From Rhodoplanes sp. (GTDB taxonomy: Bacteria > Pseudomonadota > Alphaproteobacteria > Rhizobiales > Xanthobacteraceae): a DNA stretch of 48,349 nt. The stretch is taken from NCBI RefSeq assembly GCF_013377085.1, contig NZ_JACAAX010000050.1:1-48349 (forward strand), in the 5' to 3' direction. The notes below the pieces were generated by a model, which worked only from the letters and a program-made list of their open reading frames with translations, did no database searches and was not told where the DNA came from. The position numbers and the translations under genes were made by a program. Of this stretch, positions 33,420 through 44,300 are shown piece by piece. Every line of letters begins with the position of its first letter. The stretch's first letter is position 1.

Positions 33420-34655
33420 ATGCGTCGTTTCGAAGCGTCCGTCATCCAACGTGTCGCCGCCGCCGTCACGGTCGCGACGATCGCGCTCGCCGGCGCACTG
33501 ACGCTGGCCGGCCGATCCGGCGCGAACACGGAGCCCGCGGCCACGCCCGGCAAGCCGGCAGCGGACCCGCGGTCCTTCCTGGTGAGCGATCGTCAATGGG
33601 ACGATCTCCGGGTGGAGACGGTGGAGAGCAGAAACTTCGTGTCGCGGCTGACCACCGAAGGGCGCATCGCCATCGACGAGAACCGTGCGACCCCGATCTT
33701 CTCACCCTATGCGGGGCGGATCACCCGGCTCCATGCCCAGCCGGGCGAGGAGACGACACGCGGCCAGCTCCTGTTCACGCTCGAATCGCCCGACATGGTG
33801 CAGGCGCAGAATGATTTCATTACCGCCACCGCGGCGCTCGACAAGGCGCGCTCGCAGCTCCGCCTCGCCCAGACGGTGGAACGCCGACAGAACGATCTCT
33901 ATGCCGCCAAGGCGGTGCCGCTGAAGGACTGGCAGCAGGCGCAGGCGGACCTCGTCGGCGCCGAGAGCGACATGCGCGCGGCCGAGATCGCGCTCGACGC
34001 GGTGGTGAACCGGCTGCATCTGCTCGGCCGCACCGACCAGGACATCGAGGCGTTCCGCAAGACCGGACGGATCAGCCCGGAAACGCCGATCTTCGCACCG
34101 CTGTCCGGCACCATCGTCCAGCGCAAGGTCGGGCCCGGGCAGTATGTCAGCGTCGGCGCAAGCGACCCGGTCTTCACGGTCGGCGATCTCTCCACCGTGT
34201 GGCTGATCGCCAATGTGCGCGAGAGCGACGCCGCCAAGGTGCGGGTCGGGCAGGCCGTGACCTTCAAGGTGCTGGCTTTCCCGGGCCGCCGCTTCGCCGG
34301 GCGGCTCGACTATGTCGCCGCATCGGTCGATCCGGCGAGCCGCCGCCTCGCCGTGCGGGCCGTGATCGACAATGCCGACCGCGCCCTCAAGCCGGAGATG
34401 TTCGCCAATGTGTCGATCGCGATCGGCGAGGAGGTGAGCGCCGCCGCGGTGCCGCGCACGGCGCTGGTGCACGAAGGCGAGACGGTGCGGGTGTGGGTGG
34501 CGACGCCGTCGCGCCGGCTCGAGCTGCGGGAGATCCGTTGCGGCCTGATCGACGAGGGCGTCGTCCAGGTCGTCGAAGGCCTGCAGCCCGGCGACCGGGT
34601 CGTCACCCGCGGCAGCCTGTTCATCGACCGCGCCGCCAAAGCCCGCGACTCCTGA
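33420..34655 (+). CDS. HME-RND periplasmic adaptor (CzcB/CusB-type)
   Basis: The periplasmic link of a heavy-metal RND pump. The 411-residue protein has an N-terminal signal/anchor (about 10-33). It then follows the adaptor order: beta-barrel/lipoyl halves (FSPYAGRITRLHAQPGEETTRGQLLFTLESPDMVQAQND, about 98-136), a helical hairpin (about 135-215), the second lipoyl half (ETPIFAPLSGTIVQRKVGPGQYVSVG), barrel and C-terminal proximal domain. It has no His-rich metal-binding N- or C-terminal region. The RND pump follows 19 bp later. Metal unknown from this protein. Confidence 0.92.
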   Translation: MRRFEASVIQRVAAAVTVATIALAGALTLAGRSGANTEPAATPGKPAADPRSFLVSDRQWDDLRVETVESRNFVSRLTTEGRIAIDENRATPIFSPYAGRITRLHAQPGEETTRGQLLFTLESPDMVQAQNDFITATAALDKARSQLRLAQTVERRQNDLYAAKAVPLKDWQQAQADLVGAESDMRAAEIALDAVVNRLHLLGRTDQDIEAFRKTGRISPETPIFAPLSGTIVQRKVGPGQYVSVGASDPVFTVGDLSTVWLIANVRESDAAKVRVGQAVTFKVLAFPGRRFAGRLDYVAASVDPASRRLAVRAVIDNADRALKPEMFANVSIAIGEEVSAAAVPRTALVHEGETVRVWVATPSRRLELREIRCGLIDEGVVQVVEGLQPGDRVVTRGSLFIDRAAKARDS

Positions 34656-34674
34656 TCCCGGTCCGAGTGTCCCC

Positions 34675-37600
34675 ATGAATCGCGTCGTCGCCTTCGCCCT
34701 GCACCAGCGGCTGCTGGTGCTGATCATGGTCCTGATGCTGTTTACGGGCGGCCTGGTCGCCTTCCGCGCCCTCAACATCGAAGCCTATCCGGATCCGGTC
34801 CCGCCGATGGTGAACGTGATCACCCAGAGCGAGGGCATGTCGGCCGAGGAGATCGAGCGCTACGTCACCATCCCGATCGAGACCCAGCTCTCGGGGATCC
34901 GCCATCTCACCACGATGCGGACCATCTCGCTGTACGGCCTCTCCGACGTGAAGCTGCAGTTCACGTTCGACTATTCCTACGAGGAGGCGCTCCAGCAGGT
35001 GCTCAACCGGCTCGCTCAGCTTCCCGCGTTGCCGAACGGGGCGACGCCGCAGATCAACCCGGTCAGCCCGATCGGCGAGATCTACCGCTACAAGCTGGTC
35101 GGCCCGCCGGGCTACAGCGTGCTCGACCTCAAGACGCTGCAGGACTGGGTGCTGGAGCGCCGTTTCCGCGCAGTGCCGGGCGTGATCGACGTGATCGGCT
35201 GGGGCGGCAAGACCAAGACCTACGAGATCCAGGTCGATTTCGACCGCCTGATCGCCTACGGCCTGACGCTGCCGCAGCTCGTGCAGACGCTGAACAACTC
35301 GAACATCAATGTCGGTGGCAACACGGTGAACATCGGCCCGCAGGCCGCGGTGGTGCGCGGCGTCGGCCTGATCCGCTCGCTCGAGGATCTCGAGACGACG
35401 ATGCTGACCCAGGTCAACGGCAGCCCGGTGCTGGTGCGCGACGTCGCCAAGGTGCAGGTCAGCCACGCGCCGCGGCTCGGCATCGCCGGCAAGGACGACG
35501 ACGACGACATCGTCCAGGGCATCGTGCTGATGCGGCGCGGCGAGAAGAGCCTGCCCTCGATCGAGAACGTCCAGCGTGCCGTCGAGAAGATCAACGGCTC
35601 GAGCATCCTGCCGCCCGGCGTGCGGATCGAGCGCATCTATGACCGCAAGGACCTGGTCGACCTCACCACCCACACGGTTCTGCACAACATGCTGGCCGGC
35701 ATCGTGCTGGTGTTCATCCTGCAGTGGATGTTCCTCGGCGACTTCCGCAGCGCCGTCATCGTCGCCTCGACCATCCCGTTCGCGCTCTCCTTCGCCATCG
35801 GCATCATGGTGCTGCGCGGCGAATCCGCCAATCTGCTCTCGGTCGGCGCCGTCGATTTCGGCCTGATCGTCGACGCCACCGTCATCATGGTGGAGAACAT
35901 CTTCCGACGGCTCGCTCACCGCCCAGACCCCGCGGAGCGCGCTGCCGGAACGTCCGGCGCCGCGGCGAGCCCCCCCTCGCCCGGCGACACCGCGGCGCCG
36001 GACACCACAGCCCAGGCCGTTGCTCGCGGCGGCTTCACCGGCAAGCTCGCCGTGATCTACGAGGCGGCGACCGGCGTGAACCGGGCGATCTTCTTCTCCG
36101 GCGCCATCATCATCGCGGCATTCCTGCCGCTGTTCACGCTGACGGGCGTCGAGGCGCACATTTTCGGACCGATGGCGAAGACCTACGCCTATGCGCTGGT
36201 CGGTGCGCTGATCTCCACCTTCGTGGTGGCGCCGGCGCTCGCCGCCATCCTGTTGCCCGAGCATGTCCGCGAGACCGAGACTTGGCTGGTGCGGGCGCTC
36301 GCCGCGATCCACCGGCCGGCGCTCGACTTTGCGATGACGCACCGCGTCGTGACGCTCGCCGGCGCCTTCGCCCTGATGGCGGTCGCGGCGCTCGCCGGCC
36401 GATCGCTCGGCCTCGAGTTCCTGCCCAAGCTCGAGGAGGGCAATCTGTGGATCCGCGCGACCCTGCCGGCCACCATCTCGCTCGAGGAGGGCTCGGGCTA
36501 CGTCAACCGCATGCGGCGCCTCGTCCGCAGCATCCCCGAGATCGAGACCGTCGTGTCGCAGCACGGCCGTCCCGACGACGGCACCGACGCCACCGGCTTC
36601 TTCAACGTCGAGCTGTTCGCGCCGCTGAGGCCGGACTCCGCTTGGCGCCACGGCCTCACCAAGGAGGCGCTGACGGCCGAGATCCTCGCGCGGCTGGAGG
36701 CGGAGTTTCCCGGCGTCGATTTCAACTTCTCGCAGTATCTGCAGGACAACGTCGCCGAGGCGGTGTCGGGCGTGAAGGGCGAGAACTCGATCAAGCTCTA
36801 CGGCAACGACCTCGAGGCGATCACGGCGAGCGCCGAGCGCATCAAGGCGGTGCTGGCGAGCGTGCGGGGCGTCGCGGATCTCGCGATCTTCACCTCGCTC
36901 GGCCAGCCGACCATCCAGATCGACATCGACCGCGAGCGCGCCGCGCGCTACGGGCTGGCGCCGGGCGACATCAACGCGGCCGTCCATGCGGCGATCGGCG
37001 GCCAAGCGGCAGGCGATCTCTACGAGCCGGGCAGCGACCGCCACTTCGCCATCGTGGTGCGGCTCGCGCCCGAGTACCGGCAGACCCCGGAGGCGATCAA
37101 GACTCTCAGCATCGGCGTCACCTCGGCGAGCGGCGGCACCTCGCAGATTCCGCTCGGCGAGGTGGCGACCGTGTCGCTGGTCACCGGGCCGGCCTTCATC
37201 TATCGCGAGGGGCAGGAGCGCTACATCCCGATCAAGTTCAGCGTGCGCGGCCGCGACCTCGGCTCGACCATCGCCGAGGCGCAGGCGCGCATCGACGCCG
37301 AGGTGCGGCTGCCGGCCGGCTCGCGGCTCGAATGGGTCGGCGAGTTCGGCAATCTGCGCGACGCGCTGGCCCGGCTGGAGATCGTCGTGCCGCTGACCAT
37401 CCTGCTGATCGCCGTGCTGCTCTACATCAATTTCGGCTCGCTGACCGACACGCTGCTGGCCGTCAGCGTCATTCCGATGGCGGTGATCGGCGGCATCGTC
37501 GCGCTGTTCGTCACCGGCACGCCGTTCAGCGTGTCGGCCGCGATGGGCTTCATCGCACTGTTCGGCATCTCGGTGATGGAGGGCGTGATCCTGTTGACCT

Positions 37601-37929
37601 ACGCCAACCAGGCGATCGAAGCCGGCGGCGCCGACCGCCTCGCGGCGGTTCGCGACGCCGCGACGGCGCGGATGCGGCCCGTGATGATGACCTGCGTGGC
37701 CGCCTGCGTCGGCCTGCTGCCGGCCGCGCTCTCCACCGGCATCGGCTCGCAGGTGCAGCGTCCGCTCGCCATGGTGGTGGTCGGCGGCATCCTGTTGGCG
37801 CCCGCCTTGATCCTGATCGTTCTGCCGGTGCTGATCAGCCTGGTGTCGCGGCGCCGGCCGGCCGACACGGCGGCCCCGGCCGGCACGGCGCCGTCGGAGC
37901 CGGCGGAGCCGGCCGAGCGGCCGGCGTGA
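34675..37929 (+). CDS. Heavy-metal RND efflux pump (CzcA-type)
   Basis: The inner-membrane proton-driven pump, 1084 residues with 12 predicted membrane spans and two large periplasmic loops. TM4 carries the CzcA-type proton relay DFGLIVDATVIMVEN (394-408), with Asp394, Asp400 and Glu407. The porter domain has FFNVELFAPL and FNFSQYLQDNVAEAVSGVKGENSIKLYGND, as in CzcA/CnrA/NccA proteins. Thus Zn, Co, Ni or Cd is favoured over Cu/Ag (by family, not shown). A Pro/Ala/Thr-rich cytoplasmic loop of about 50 residues after TM4 is longer than usual. Co-transcribed with the adaptor 19 bp upstream. The C-terminus is Ala/Pro/Glu-rich. Confidence 0.94.
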   Translation: MNRVVAFALHQRLLVLIMVLMLFTGGLVAFRALNIEAYPDPVPPMVNVITQSEGMSAEEIERYVTIPIETQLSGIRHLTTMRTISLYGLSDVKLQFTFDYSYEEALQQVLNRLAQLPALPNGATPQINPVSPIGEIYRYKLVGPPGYSVLDLKTLQDWVLERRFRAVPGVIDVIGWGGKTKTYEIQVDFDRLIAYGLTLPQLVQTLNNSNINVGGNTVNIGPQAAVVRGVGLIRSLEDLETTMLTQVNGSPVLVRDVAKVQVSHAPRLGIAGKDDDDDIVQGIVLMRRGEKSLPSIENVQRAVEKINGSSILPPGVRIERIYDRKDLVDLTTHTVLHNMLAGIVLVFILQWMFLGDFRSAVIVASTIPFALSFAIGIMVLRGESANLLSVGAVDFGLIVDATVIMVENIFRRLAHRPDPAERAAGTSGAAASPPSPGDTAAPDTTAQAVARGGFTGKLAVIYEAATGVNRAIFFSGAIIIAAFLPLFTLTGVEAHIFGPMAKTYAYALVGALISTFVVAPALAAILLPEHVRETETWLVRALAAIHRPALDFAMTHRVVTLAGAFALMAVAALAGRSLGLEFLPKLEEGNLWIRATLPATISLEEGSGYVNRMRRLVRSIPEIETVVSQHGRPDDGTDATGFFNVELFAPLRPDSAWRHGLTKEALTAEILARLEAEFPGVDFNFSQYLQDNVAEAVSGVKGENSIKLYGNDLEAITASAERIKAVLASVRGVADLAIFTSLGQPTIQIDIDRERAARYGLAPGDINAAVHAAIGGQAAGDLYEPGSDRHFAIVVRLAPEYRQTPEAIKTLSIGVTSASGGTSQIPLGEVATVSLVTGPAFIYREGQERYIPIKFSVRGRDLGSTIAEAQARIDAEVRLPAGSRLEWVGEFGNLRDALARLEIVVPLTILLIAVLLYINFGSLTDTLLAVSVIPMAVIGGIVALFVTGTPFSVSAAMGFIALFGISVMEGVILLTYANQAIEAGGADRLAAVRDAATARMRPVMMTCVAACVGLLPAALSTGIGSQVQRPLAMVVVGGILLAPALILIVLPVLISLVSRRRPADTAAPAGTAPSEPAEPAERPA

Positions 37930-37944
37930 GCAGCGCAGGCGCGA

Positions 37945-40002
37945 TCAGAAGAACGAGCGCAGGCGGAAGGCGGCGATCGAGGCCGGTCCGCGGTCGCGGT
38001 TGTAGCCCGGGTTGATGACGAGCTGGTGGTCGAGGGTGGCCCGGAAGGCGCCGAGCGGAAAGCTGTAATAGGTCTCCAGGATCTGCTCGAGGCCGGGATG
38101 GGGCAGCTTGCCGTCGCCCAGCAGGGCGGTGAGGCCGCCGGCGTTCAGATAGGCGACATGGGCATCGGAGATATGGTTGACGATGCCGGCGATGCCGATC
38201 GAGTCGTCGGAGCGCCCCCACATCCGGCCGGACAGCACCGTGCCGGCCGCGACGGTGCGGTCGACGTCCGTGAAGGCGTTCACCTCGAGGTTCTTGTCGT
38301 TGAAGCCGGCGCGGGCGAACAGCCCGATGTCGGGCGTGATCTGCTGCTCCAGATTGACCGAGAGGCCGGGCTTGCTGGTGTAGCGCCGCACGGCCGCGAG
38401 GCTCGGAGTGGTGCCGGTCGCCTGCCCCAGCGCAATGGCGTCCTCGAAGCGGCCGAGCCGCGCCCGGCTCAGGAAGCCCGTCACGGCGATCTTGCCGGGC
38501 TGCCCCCAGAGCTGATAGCGGCGCTCGACCTCGCCGATCATCTGGAACTGGCCGAAGCTCGGATCGAGATCCGTGAAATTCGGTGTCACCGGCAGATCGA
38601 AGACGCCGGCCCGATAGGTCCAATCGCCGCGATACCACTCCACTGCGGTGCCGTAGGTGAAGGCCCAGGCGTCGGCGGCGTAGTCGAAGGTCGCGGTGTC
38701 GGCGATCGTCCAGTTGAGGAAGTCGGTGCGCGGATCGTGCGCGTATTTGTTGGTGTCGAACACGTCGACGGAGGAAAACTTGCCGGCCGTGATCACCAGC
38801 CGGTCACTGGTCTGCGACCCGGCGAACTGGTTGATGCCGCCCTCGACCTTCTCGACCGTGCCGCCGAGATCGATGGTCTGGCGGATGAAGGCGCGCGGAA
38901 TCCGCGCATACGGATAGGCGTTGCCGACCTTGTAGGCCTCGCCGCTCGGGAAGCCGGCGATGCCGAACGTGTCGGAGAGGCCGAAGCCCTGGTCGATCTC
39001 GGGATTGATCCAGAATTCGGCGCCGTCCCACAGGCGCGCCCCGACATAGAAGGTGGCGTCCCAGGTCTGGCGGCCCTGGCTCGGGATCATGCTGTTCTGT
39101 CCGGCATAGGGCGAGCGGAACGGCAGCGCGGCCTGATACGTGAAGGTGGTCTGTCCGTGGACGGCGAAGCGGTCGAGCTCCAGCGGCGAGATACCGGTCG
39201 TGAGCAGGTCGCCGACCTTGCCGCCCTCGCCGATCCGGTAGTTGAGGCCGAGCCGGACAGTGTGCAGCGAGAGATCGGACGTGAACGCCTGCCCGGACAT
39301 CGGGAACGTGACGGTACTGCTCTCGAAATGCGTGTAGAGATACTCGGCGCGCGCGCTCCAATTCGGCGCCAGCGGCAGCTCGATGCCGCCGCCCGCCGCC
39401 CAGCCGAGCCGCCAAAGCTGGATCGGCTCGGTGCCGTCCTGCTCCTCCTCGCCGGTCGCCGCGGAGCGGTTGGGCGTGCGGGTCAGTCGGTCGTAGCTCC
39501 AGGCGAAGCCCGCCGTGCCGTAGGCGAGAAAGCTGTCGAACGCGTAGCCGACCCGGCCCCGCACCGTGCCCGACAGCACCACCCGTTCGCCATAGCCCGT
39601 CTCGCCAAAGGTCGGCGACCAGAACACCCGCTCGTTGCCGATCCGATTCGGGGCGGAGACGTCGGCCTCGACGCCGAGCACCAGACGCGAGGGAAGAGCC
39701 CAGGTGTAGCCCGTCTGAAGGCCGAGCGTATAGCTGCCCGTGCCCTTGAACATGTCGTAGGTGTTGAACATGTCGACTGTGCCGGTCGAGGCGCCGCCGG
39801 CCGGCTCGCTGGCCAACCAATTGGACGTTCCGGTCGCATAGCCGAGATGGGCGCCGAGATGGAATCCGGTCCAGTCGTACGCTACGGGGGCACCGGCAGC
39901 CGGAGCGCCAGCCACGCGCGGAGCCAGCTCGGCGGCCCAGGCTGGGCCGCACGCGAGCAGCGCACAGATCGCGCAGATGTCGAGCAGATGCCGAGTCTTC
40001 AT
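37945..40002 (-). CDS. Outer-membrane fusion: Omp25-like barrel plus OprB-type porin
   Basis: A 685-residue exported protein (signal MKTRHLLDICAICALLACGPAWA, cleavage near 23). Residues about 40-265 form an Omp25/RopB-type small barrel (YDWTGFHLGAHLGYATG, then VRGRVGYAFDSFLAYGTAGFAW and NWSARAEYLYTHF). Residues about 290-685 match the OprB carbohydrate porin (FAVHGQTTFTYQAALPFRSPYAG, FNTDP-like DPRTDFLNW, GLEQILETYYSFPL, INPGYNRDRGP) and end with aromatic F, as barrel proteins do. It is convergent with the pump at 37929 and divergent from the second adaptor. A paralogue lies at 45993. Whether it passes sugars or metal chelates cannot be told. Confidence 0.87.
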   Translation of the reverse strand: MKTRHLLDICAICALLACGPAWAAELAPRVAGAPAAGAPVAYDWTGFHLGAHLGYATGTSNWLASEPAGGASTGTVDMFNTYDMFKGTGSYTLGLQTGYTWALPSRLVLGVEADVSAPNRIGNERVFWSPTFGETGYGERVVLSGTVRGRVGYAFDSFLAYGTAGFAWSYDRLTRTPNRSAATGEEEQDGTEPIQLWRLGWAAGGGIELPLAPNWSARAEYLYTHFESSTVTFPMSGQAFTSDLSLHTVRLGLNYRIGEGGKVGDLLTTGISPLELDRFAVHGQTTFTYQAALPFRSPYAGQNSMIPSQGRQTWDATFYVGARLWDGAEFWINPEIDQGFGLSDTFGIAGFPSGEAYKVGNAYPYARIPRAFIRQTIDLGGTVEKVEGGINQFAGSQTSDRLVITAGKFSSVDVFDTNKYAHDPRTDFLNWTIADTATFDYAADAWAFTYGTAVEWYRGDWTYRAGVFDLPVTPNFTDLDPSFGQFQMIGEVERRYQLWGQPGKIAVTGFLSRARLGRFEDAIALGQATGTTPSLAAVRRYTSKPGLSVNLEQQITPDIGLFARAGFNDKNLEVNAFTDVDRTVAAGTVLSGRMWGRSDDSIGIAGIVNHISDAHVAYLNAGGLTALLGDGKLPHPGLEQILETYYSFPLGAFRATLDHQLVINPGYNRDRGPASIAAFRLRSFF

Positions 40003-40177
40003 GCTTCGTCCATACACTGGCGCCTTATGCTCCAAATGGCCTGACGATGCGGAGCGGCTGTTTTTCGCTGCCGATGTAACCGTTTGGCAACACTCCCGGA
40101 CTCGTCTGTCCAGCCCCATGCGTTACGACACTTCTGTGACAGGTACACAACGCCCCGCCGGGGCATGCGGGGAGGTC

Positions 40178-40193
40178 GTCAGGCTTCCGTCAG
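40178..40193 (+). promoter_or_regulatory. Direct-repeat response-regulator box ahead of the second metal pump (GTCAG-N6-GTCAG)
   Basis: GTCAG occurs at 40178 and 40189, exactly 11 bp apart, 71 bp before the second adaptor start. Word, spacing and orientation match the boxes at 33280-33306 and 30767-30782. It lies in the 262-bp gap shared with the divergent fusion porin gene. Confidence 0.45.
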
Positions 40194-40264
40194 CCGGTCG
40201 AGGCGACACTGCGATCCGTCGCCGGTTTGCCGGCCGTGCGCCGTGCACCAGACGAACGAGCACC

Positions 40265-41380
40265 ATGCCCAAGATATTGTCCCTGCTCATTTGCAGCCTT
40301 CTGGCGGCCGGCCTCGGAACGCCGGCGACGACGGCCCGGGCCGGCGACGCGCTCGCGGTCTCGGCCAGCCAGGCCGAACGCGTCGGCATCGAGACGTCAC
40401 GGCTCGAGGAACGTCCCGCCTCCGTGGGCCTGCGGTTCCCCGCCAAGGTCGTGGTGCCGGCGCATCGCAGCCGGCTGCTGAACGCCCCGCTCGGCGGTCG
40501 CATCGAATTGATGGCGGCCCGCATCGACGAGACGGTCAAGGCCGGTCAGGTCCTCGCCGAGTTGCAGAGCCCGCCCCTCGCCCAGGCGCAGGCCGAGTTC
40601 CTGGTCGCCCACAACAAGGAACAGCTCCTCAAGGAGACGTTCGAGCGCGAGCAGTCGCTGTCGCCCTATGGGGCGGTGCCGCGCAAGCAGGTCCTGGCTA
40701 CCGGCAACGAGTATGCGCAGGCGCGCGCCACCACGGCCGAGCGCCGCCAGGCGCTGCGCCATTACGGCATGGTGGACACCGCCATCGACCGGCTGATCGC
40801 CACCCAGGCGCTCGATGCGCGCCTCGTCGTCGTCTCGCCGGTCGACGGCGTCGTGATCGAGACGACCGGGGTGCCGGGCCAGACCGTGGAGGCGCTGGCA
40901 CCGCTCTATCGGCTGGCGCAGCTCGCACCGCTGTGGATCGAAATCCAAGTCCCGGCGGCGCGGGCCGGAAAGTTTGCCGTCGGCGCCGCCGTGGTGATCG
41001 ACGATCCCGCGATCACCGGCCGCGTGGTGTCGATCGGCACGAGTGTCGAGGCGACGGCGCAGACCGTGATCGTTCGCGCCGAGTTCACCGAGTCGTCCGC
41101 GGATCTGCGACCCGGCCAGGTGGTCGAGGCCCGCATCGCCCCGATGGTCGCCAGCGAGGCGGAATGGCGCGTCCAGTCCGGGGCGCTCGTGCGGCGGGGC
41201 AACGACGCCTTCGTGTTCGTGCAGACGCCGACCGGCTTCGTCGCGACGCCCGTCACGGTGCAGGAGGAGATGCCGGAATTCGCCGTGGTCAGCGGCACGT
41301 TCAAGGGCGACGAACGGATCGCCGTGCGCGGGCTCGCGGCGCTCAAGGGGGCCTGGCAGGGCCTCGGAGGGGTCGAGTGA
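40265..41380 (+). CDS. HME-RND periplasmic adaptor of the second pump
   Basis: A 371-residue adaptor with signal peptide (MPKILSLLICSLLAAGLGTPATTARA, cleavage near 26). It is shorter than the first adaptor. It holds the lipoyl halves (LNAPLGGRIELMAARIDETVKAGQVLAELQSPPLAQAQAE, about 76-115, and VVSPVDGVVIETTGVPGQTVE), a helical hairpin, the barrel and an FVQTPTGFVATPVTV C-terminal domain. The start ATG has a weak ribosome site. Its TGA overlaps the pump ATG by one base (TGATG), so translation is coupled. Adaptors of this length occur with CusA/CzcA-like pumps. Confidence 0.91.
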   Translation: MPKILSLLICSLLAAGLGTPATTARAGDALAVSASQAERVGIETSRLEERPASVGLRFPAKVVVPAHRSRLLNAPLGGRIELMAARIDETVKAGQVLAELQSPPLAQAQAEFLVAHNKEQLLKETFEREQSLSPYGAVPRKQVLATGNEYAQARATTAERRQALRHYGMVDTAIDRLIATQALDARLVVVSPVDGVVIETTGVPGQTVEALAPLYRLAQLAPLWIEIQVPAARAGKFAVGAAVVIDDPAITGRVVSIGTSVEATAQTVIVRAEFTESSADLRPGQVVEARIAPMVASEAEWRVQSGALVRRGNDAFVFVQTPTGFVATPVTVQEEMPEFAVVSGTFKGDERIAVRGLAALKGAWQGLGGVE

Positions 41381-44300
41381 TGCTCGACCGACTGGTGGAG
41401 TTCTCGCTCGCGCACCGGCTCCTGATCGTGCTCGCGACCGTCCTGCTGATCGCCGGCGGCGTCTACGCGGTCCAGCAGTTGCCGATCGACGCGTTCCCGG
41501 ACGTCTCGCCCGTGCAGGTCAAGGTCATCGTGAAGGCGCCCGGCATGACGCCGGAGGAGGTCGAGACCCGCGTCACCGCGCCGCTCGAGCTCGAGCTGCT
41601 CGGCATTCCGAACAAGAAGATCCTGCGCTCGGTGAGCAAATACGCGCTCGCCGACGTGACGGTCGATTTCGAGGACGGCGTCGACATCTACTGGGCGCGC
41701 AACCAGGTGGCGGAGCGCCTCGCCGGCCTCGTCAAGGATCTGCCGACGGGCGTCACGGCCGGGCTCGCACCGATCACGACGCCGCTCGGCGAGATGTTCA
41801 TGTTCACCATCGAGGGCGGAGGACTGTCGCTCGCCGAGCGGCGCAGCCTGCTCGACTGGGTGATCCGCCCCGCCTTGCGCACACTGCCGGGCGTCGCCGA
41901 CATGAACTCCCTCGGCGGTCACGTTCGCAGCTTCGAGGTCGTTCCGAACAATCTCGCCATGGCGGCGCGAGGGATCTCGGTCGACATGCTGCAGAAAGCA
42001 CTTGAGGCGAACAACCGCAACGGCGGCGCCGGCCGTCTCACCGACGGCGAGGAAGTCCTGCTGGTTCGGGTCGACGGCAGCGTGCACACGCTCGACGACC
42101 TCCGCGCCATCGTGGTGGCCTCGCGGCCGGGCGGCATGGTCCGCATCGGCGACGTGGCGGAGGTGCGCATCGGCAGCATCACACGCTACGGCGCCGTGAC
42201 CCGCGACGGCGAGGGCGAGGCCGTGCAGGGCCTGGTGCTCGGCCTGCGGGGCGCCAATGCCAGCGACGTGGTGAAGTCGGTGCGCGCCAAGCTCGCCGAG
42301 CTCGGCCCCATCCTGCCGCCCGGCGTGACCCTGCGGGTGTTCTACGACCGCGGCGACCTGGTCGACCGCGCCGTCGGCACGGTGGCACGATCGCTCCTGG
42401 AGGCGACCGTCCTGGTGGTGGTGCTGCTGATTCTCTTCCTGGGCGACTGGCGCGCCGCCCTGGTGGTCGCCCTCACGCTGCCGCTGTCGGCACTCGGAAC
42501 GTTCGTGCTGATGCGTCAGGCCGGCATGTCCGCCAACCTGATGAGCCTCGGCGGGCTGGCCATCGCGATCGGCATGCTGATCGACGCCGCCGTCGTGGTG
42601 GTGGAGAACATCGTCGCCCATCTCGCCCACGACAGGCACGCCGGCCGGGTTCCGCTCCTGCATCGCATCTTTCACGCCATGCGCGAGGTGGTGGTGCCGG
42701 TCACCTCCGGCATCATCATCATCATCATCGTGTTCCTGCCGCTGCTGGCGCTGCAGGGACTCGAGGGCAAGCTGTTCATCCCGGTCGCGCTCGCCATCGT
42801 GTTCGCGCTGGCGAGCTCGTTGCTGCTGTCGCTCACGGTGATTCCGGTGCTGGCGTCGCTGCTGCTCCGGACCGGCGGGCACGGCGACACCTGGCTGGTC
42901 CGCCGCAGCATCGCGCTGTACGATCCGGTGCTGCGCTTCGTTCTGCGGCACGAGAAGGCCGTGCTGGCCGTTGCCGGCGTCGCCTTCGTGGTGACCATCG
43001 TGGCCTACGGCCAGCTCGGCAAGACCTTCATGCCGACCATGGAGGAGGGCACGCCGATCGTCAGCGTCGAGAAGCTGCCCTCGATCAGCCTGGATCAGAG
43101 CACGGCGCTCGACCTGCGCATCCACCAGGCGATCATGAAGGACGTGCCGGAGGTGACCGGCATCGTCGCCCGCACCGGCTCGGACGAGCTCGGGCTCGAC
43201 CCGATGGGCCTCAACCAGACCGACACCTATCTGCTGGTGAAGCCGCCCGAGACATGGCGGCGGCCGGGCGACAAGGACTGGCTGATCGGGGAGCTCCGCA
43301 AGTCGTTGGCGCAACTCCCGGGAATCGGCTTCAGCTTCACCCAGCCGATCGAGATGCGGGTGCAGGAGATGATCATCGGAGCGCGCGGCGACGTGGTGGT
43401 GAAGATTTTCGGGCCCGACATCGCCACCCTGAACGACCTCGCCGAGCGGATCACGGCGGAGCTCAAGACGATCCCCGGCAGCGAGGACGTCCGCACCACC
43501 CTCAACAAGGGCTTCCAGTATCTCAGCGTCAATATCGACCGCCTGCAGGCCGGCCGGCTCGGAATCGATGTCGACACCCTGACCGAAGCGTTGCGCTCGC
43601 AGATCGAGGGCAAGTCGCTCGGCATCGTGCTGGAAGGCGCCCGGCGCACGCCCGTGCTGTTGCGCGGCACCGACGCGCTGCGCGACTCTCCGGCCCGGTT
43701 TGCCGGCCTCAATCTGGTCCTGGCAGACGGCAAGGCGGTGCCGCTGGCGACCATCGCGACGCTGGAGCGGATCGACGGACCAGTGAAGATCGATCGCGAG
43801 AACGGTCGGCGCACCGCTCTTGTCCAGAGCAATGTGGGGGGCCGCGATCTGGTCGGCTTCGTCGACGAGGCCAAGCGCGTCGTCGGCGAACGCGTGCCGC
43901 TGCCGGAGGGCTACATGCTCGCCTGGGGCGGCCAGTTCGAGAACCAGCAGCGCGCGGCGGCGCGCCTCGCCATCGTGGTGCCGCTCGCGCTCGTGCTGAT
44001 CTTCGTGCTGCTGTTCGCGACCTTCGTCTCGGTCCGCCAGGCGCTGCTGGTCTTCGTCAACATCCCGTTCGCGCTGATCGGCGGCGTGTTCAGCCTGCTG
44101 GCCTCAGGTGAATATCTCTCGGTGCCGGCCTCGATCGGATTCATCGCGCTCCTCGGCATCGCCGTGCTCAACGGACTCGTGCTGGTGTCCTGCTTCAACC
44201 AGCTCCGCGACGAGGGCATGGCGCCGAACGAGATCGTCATCACCGGAGCGCGGCGCCGCCTGCGGCCGATCCTCTTGACCGCGAGCATCACGGCGTTCGG

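Noticed and set aside
34621-37044. Long minus-strand reading frame (807 codons) opposite the first RND pump
   Set aside because: It is a shadow of the pump gene: His/Arg/Asp-rich with no domain, a result of high-GC third positions. The pump in the other strand has full family motifs.
40135-40149. TGTG-N7-CACA dyad in the porin/adaptor gap
   Set aside because: Arms are only four bases and no similar site was seen at related promoters; too weak to list as an operator.
40906-43314. Long minus-strand reading frame (802 codons) opposite the second RND pump
   Set aside because: Same GC artefact; composition is His/Gln/Asp-rich and no family is seen.
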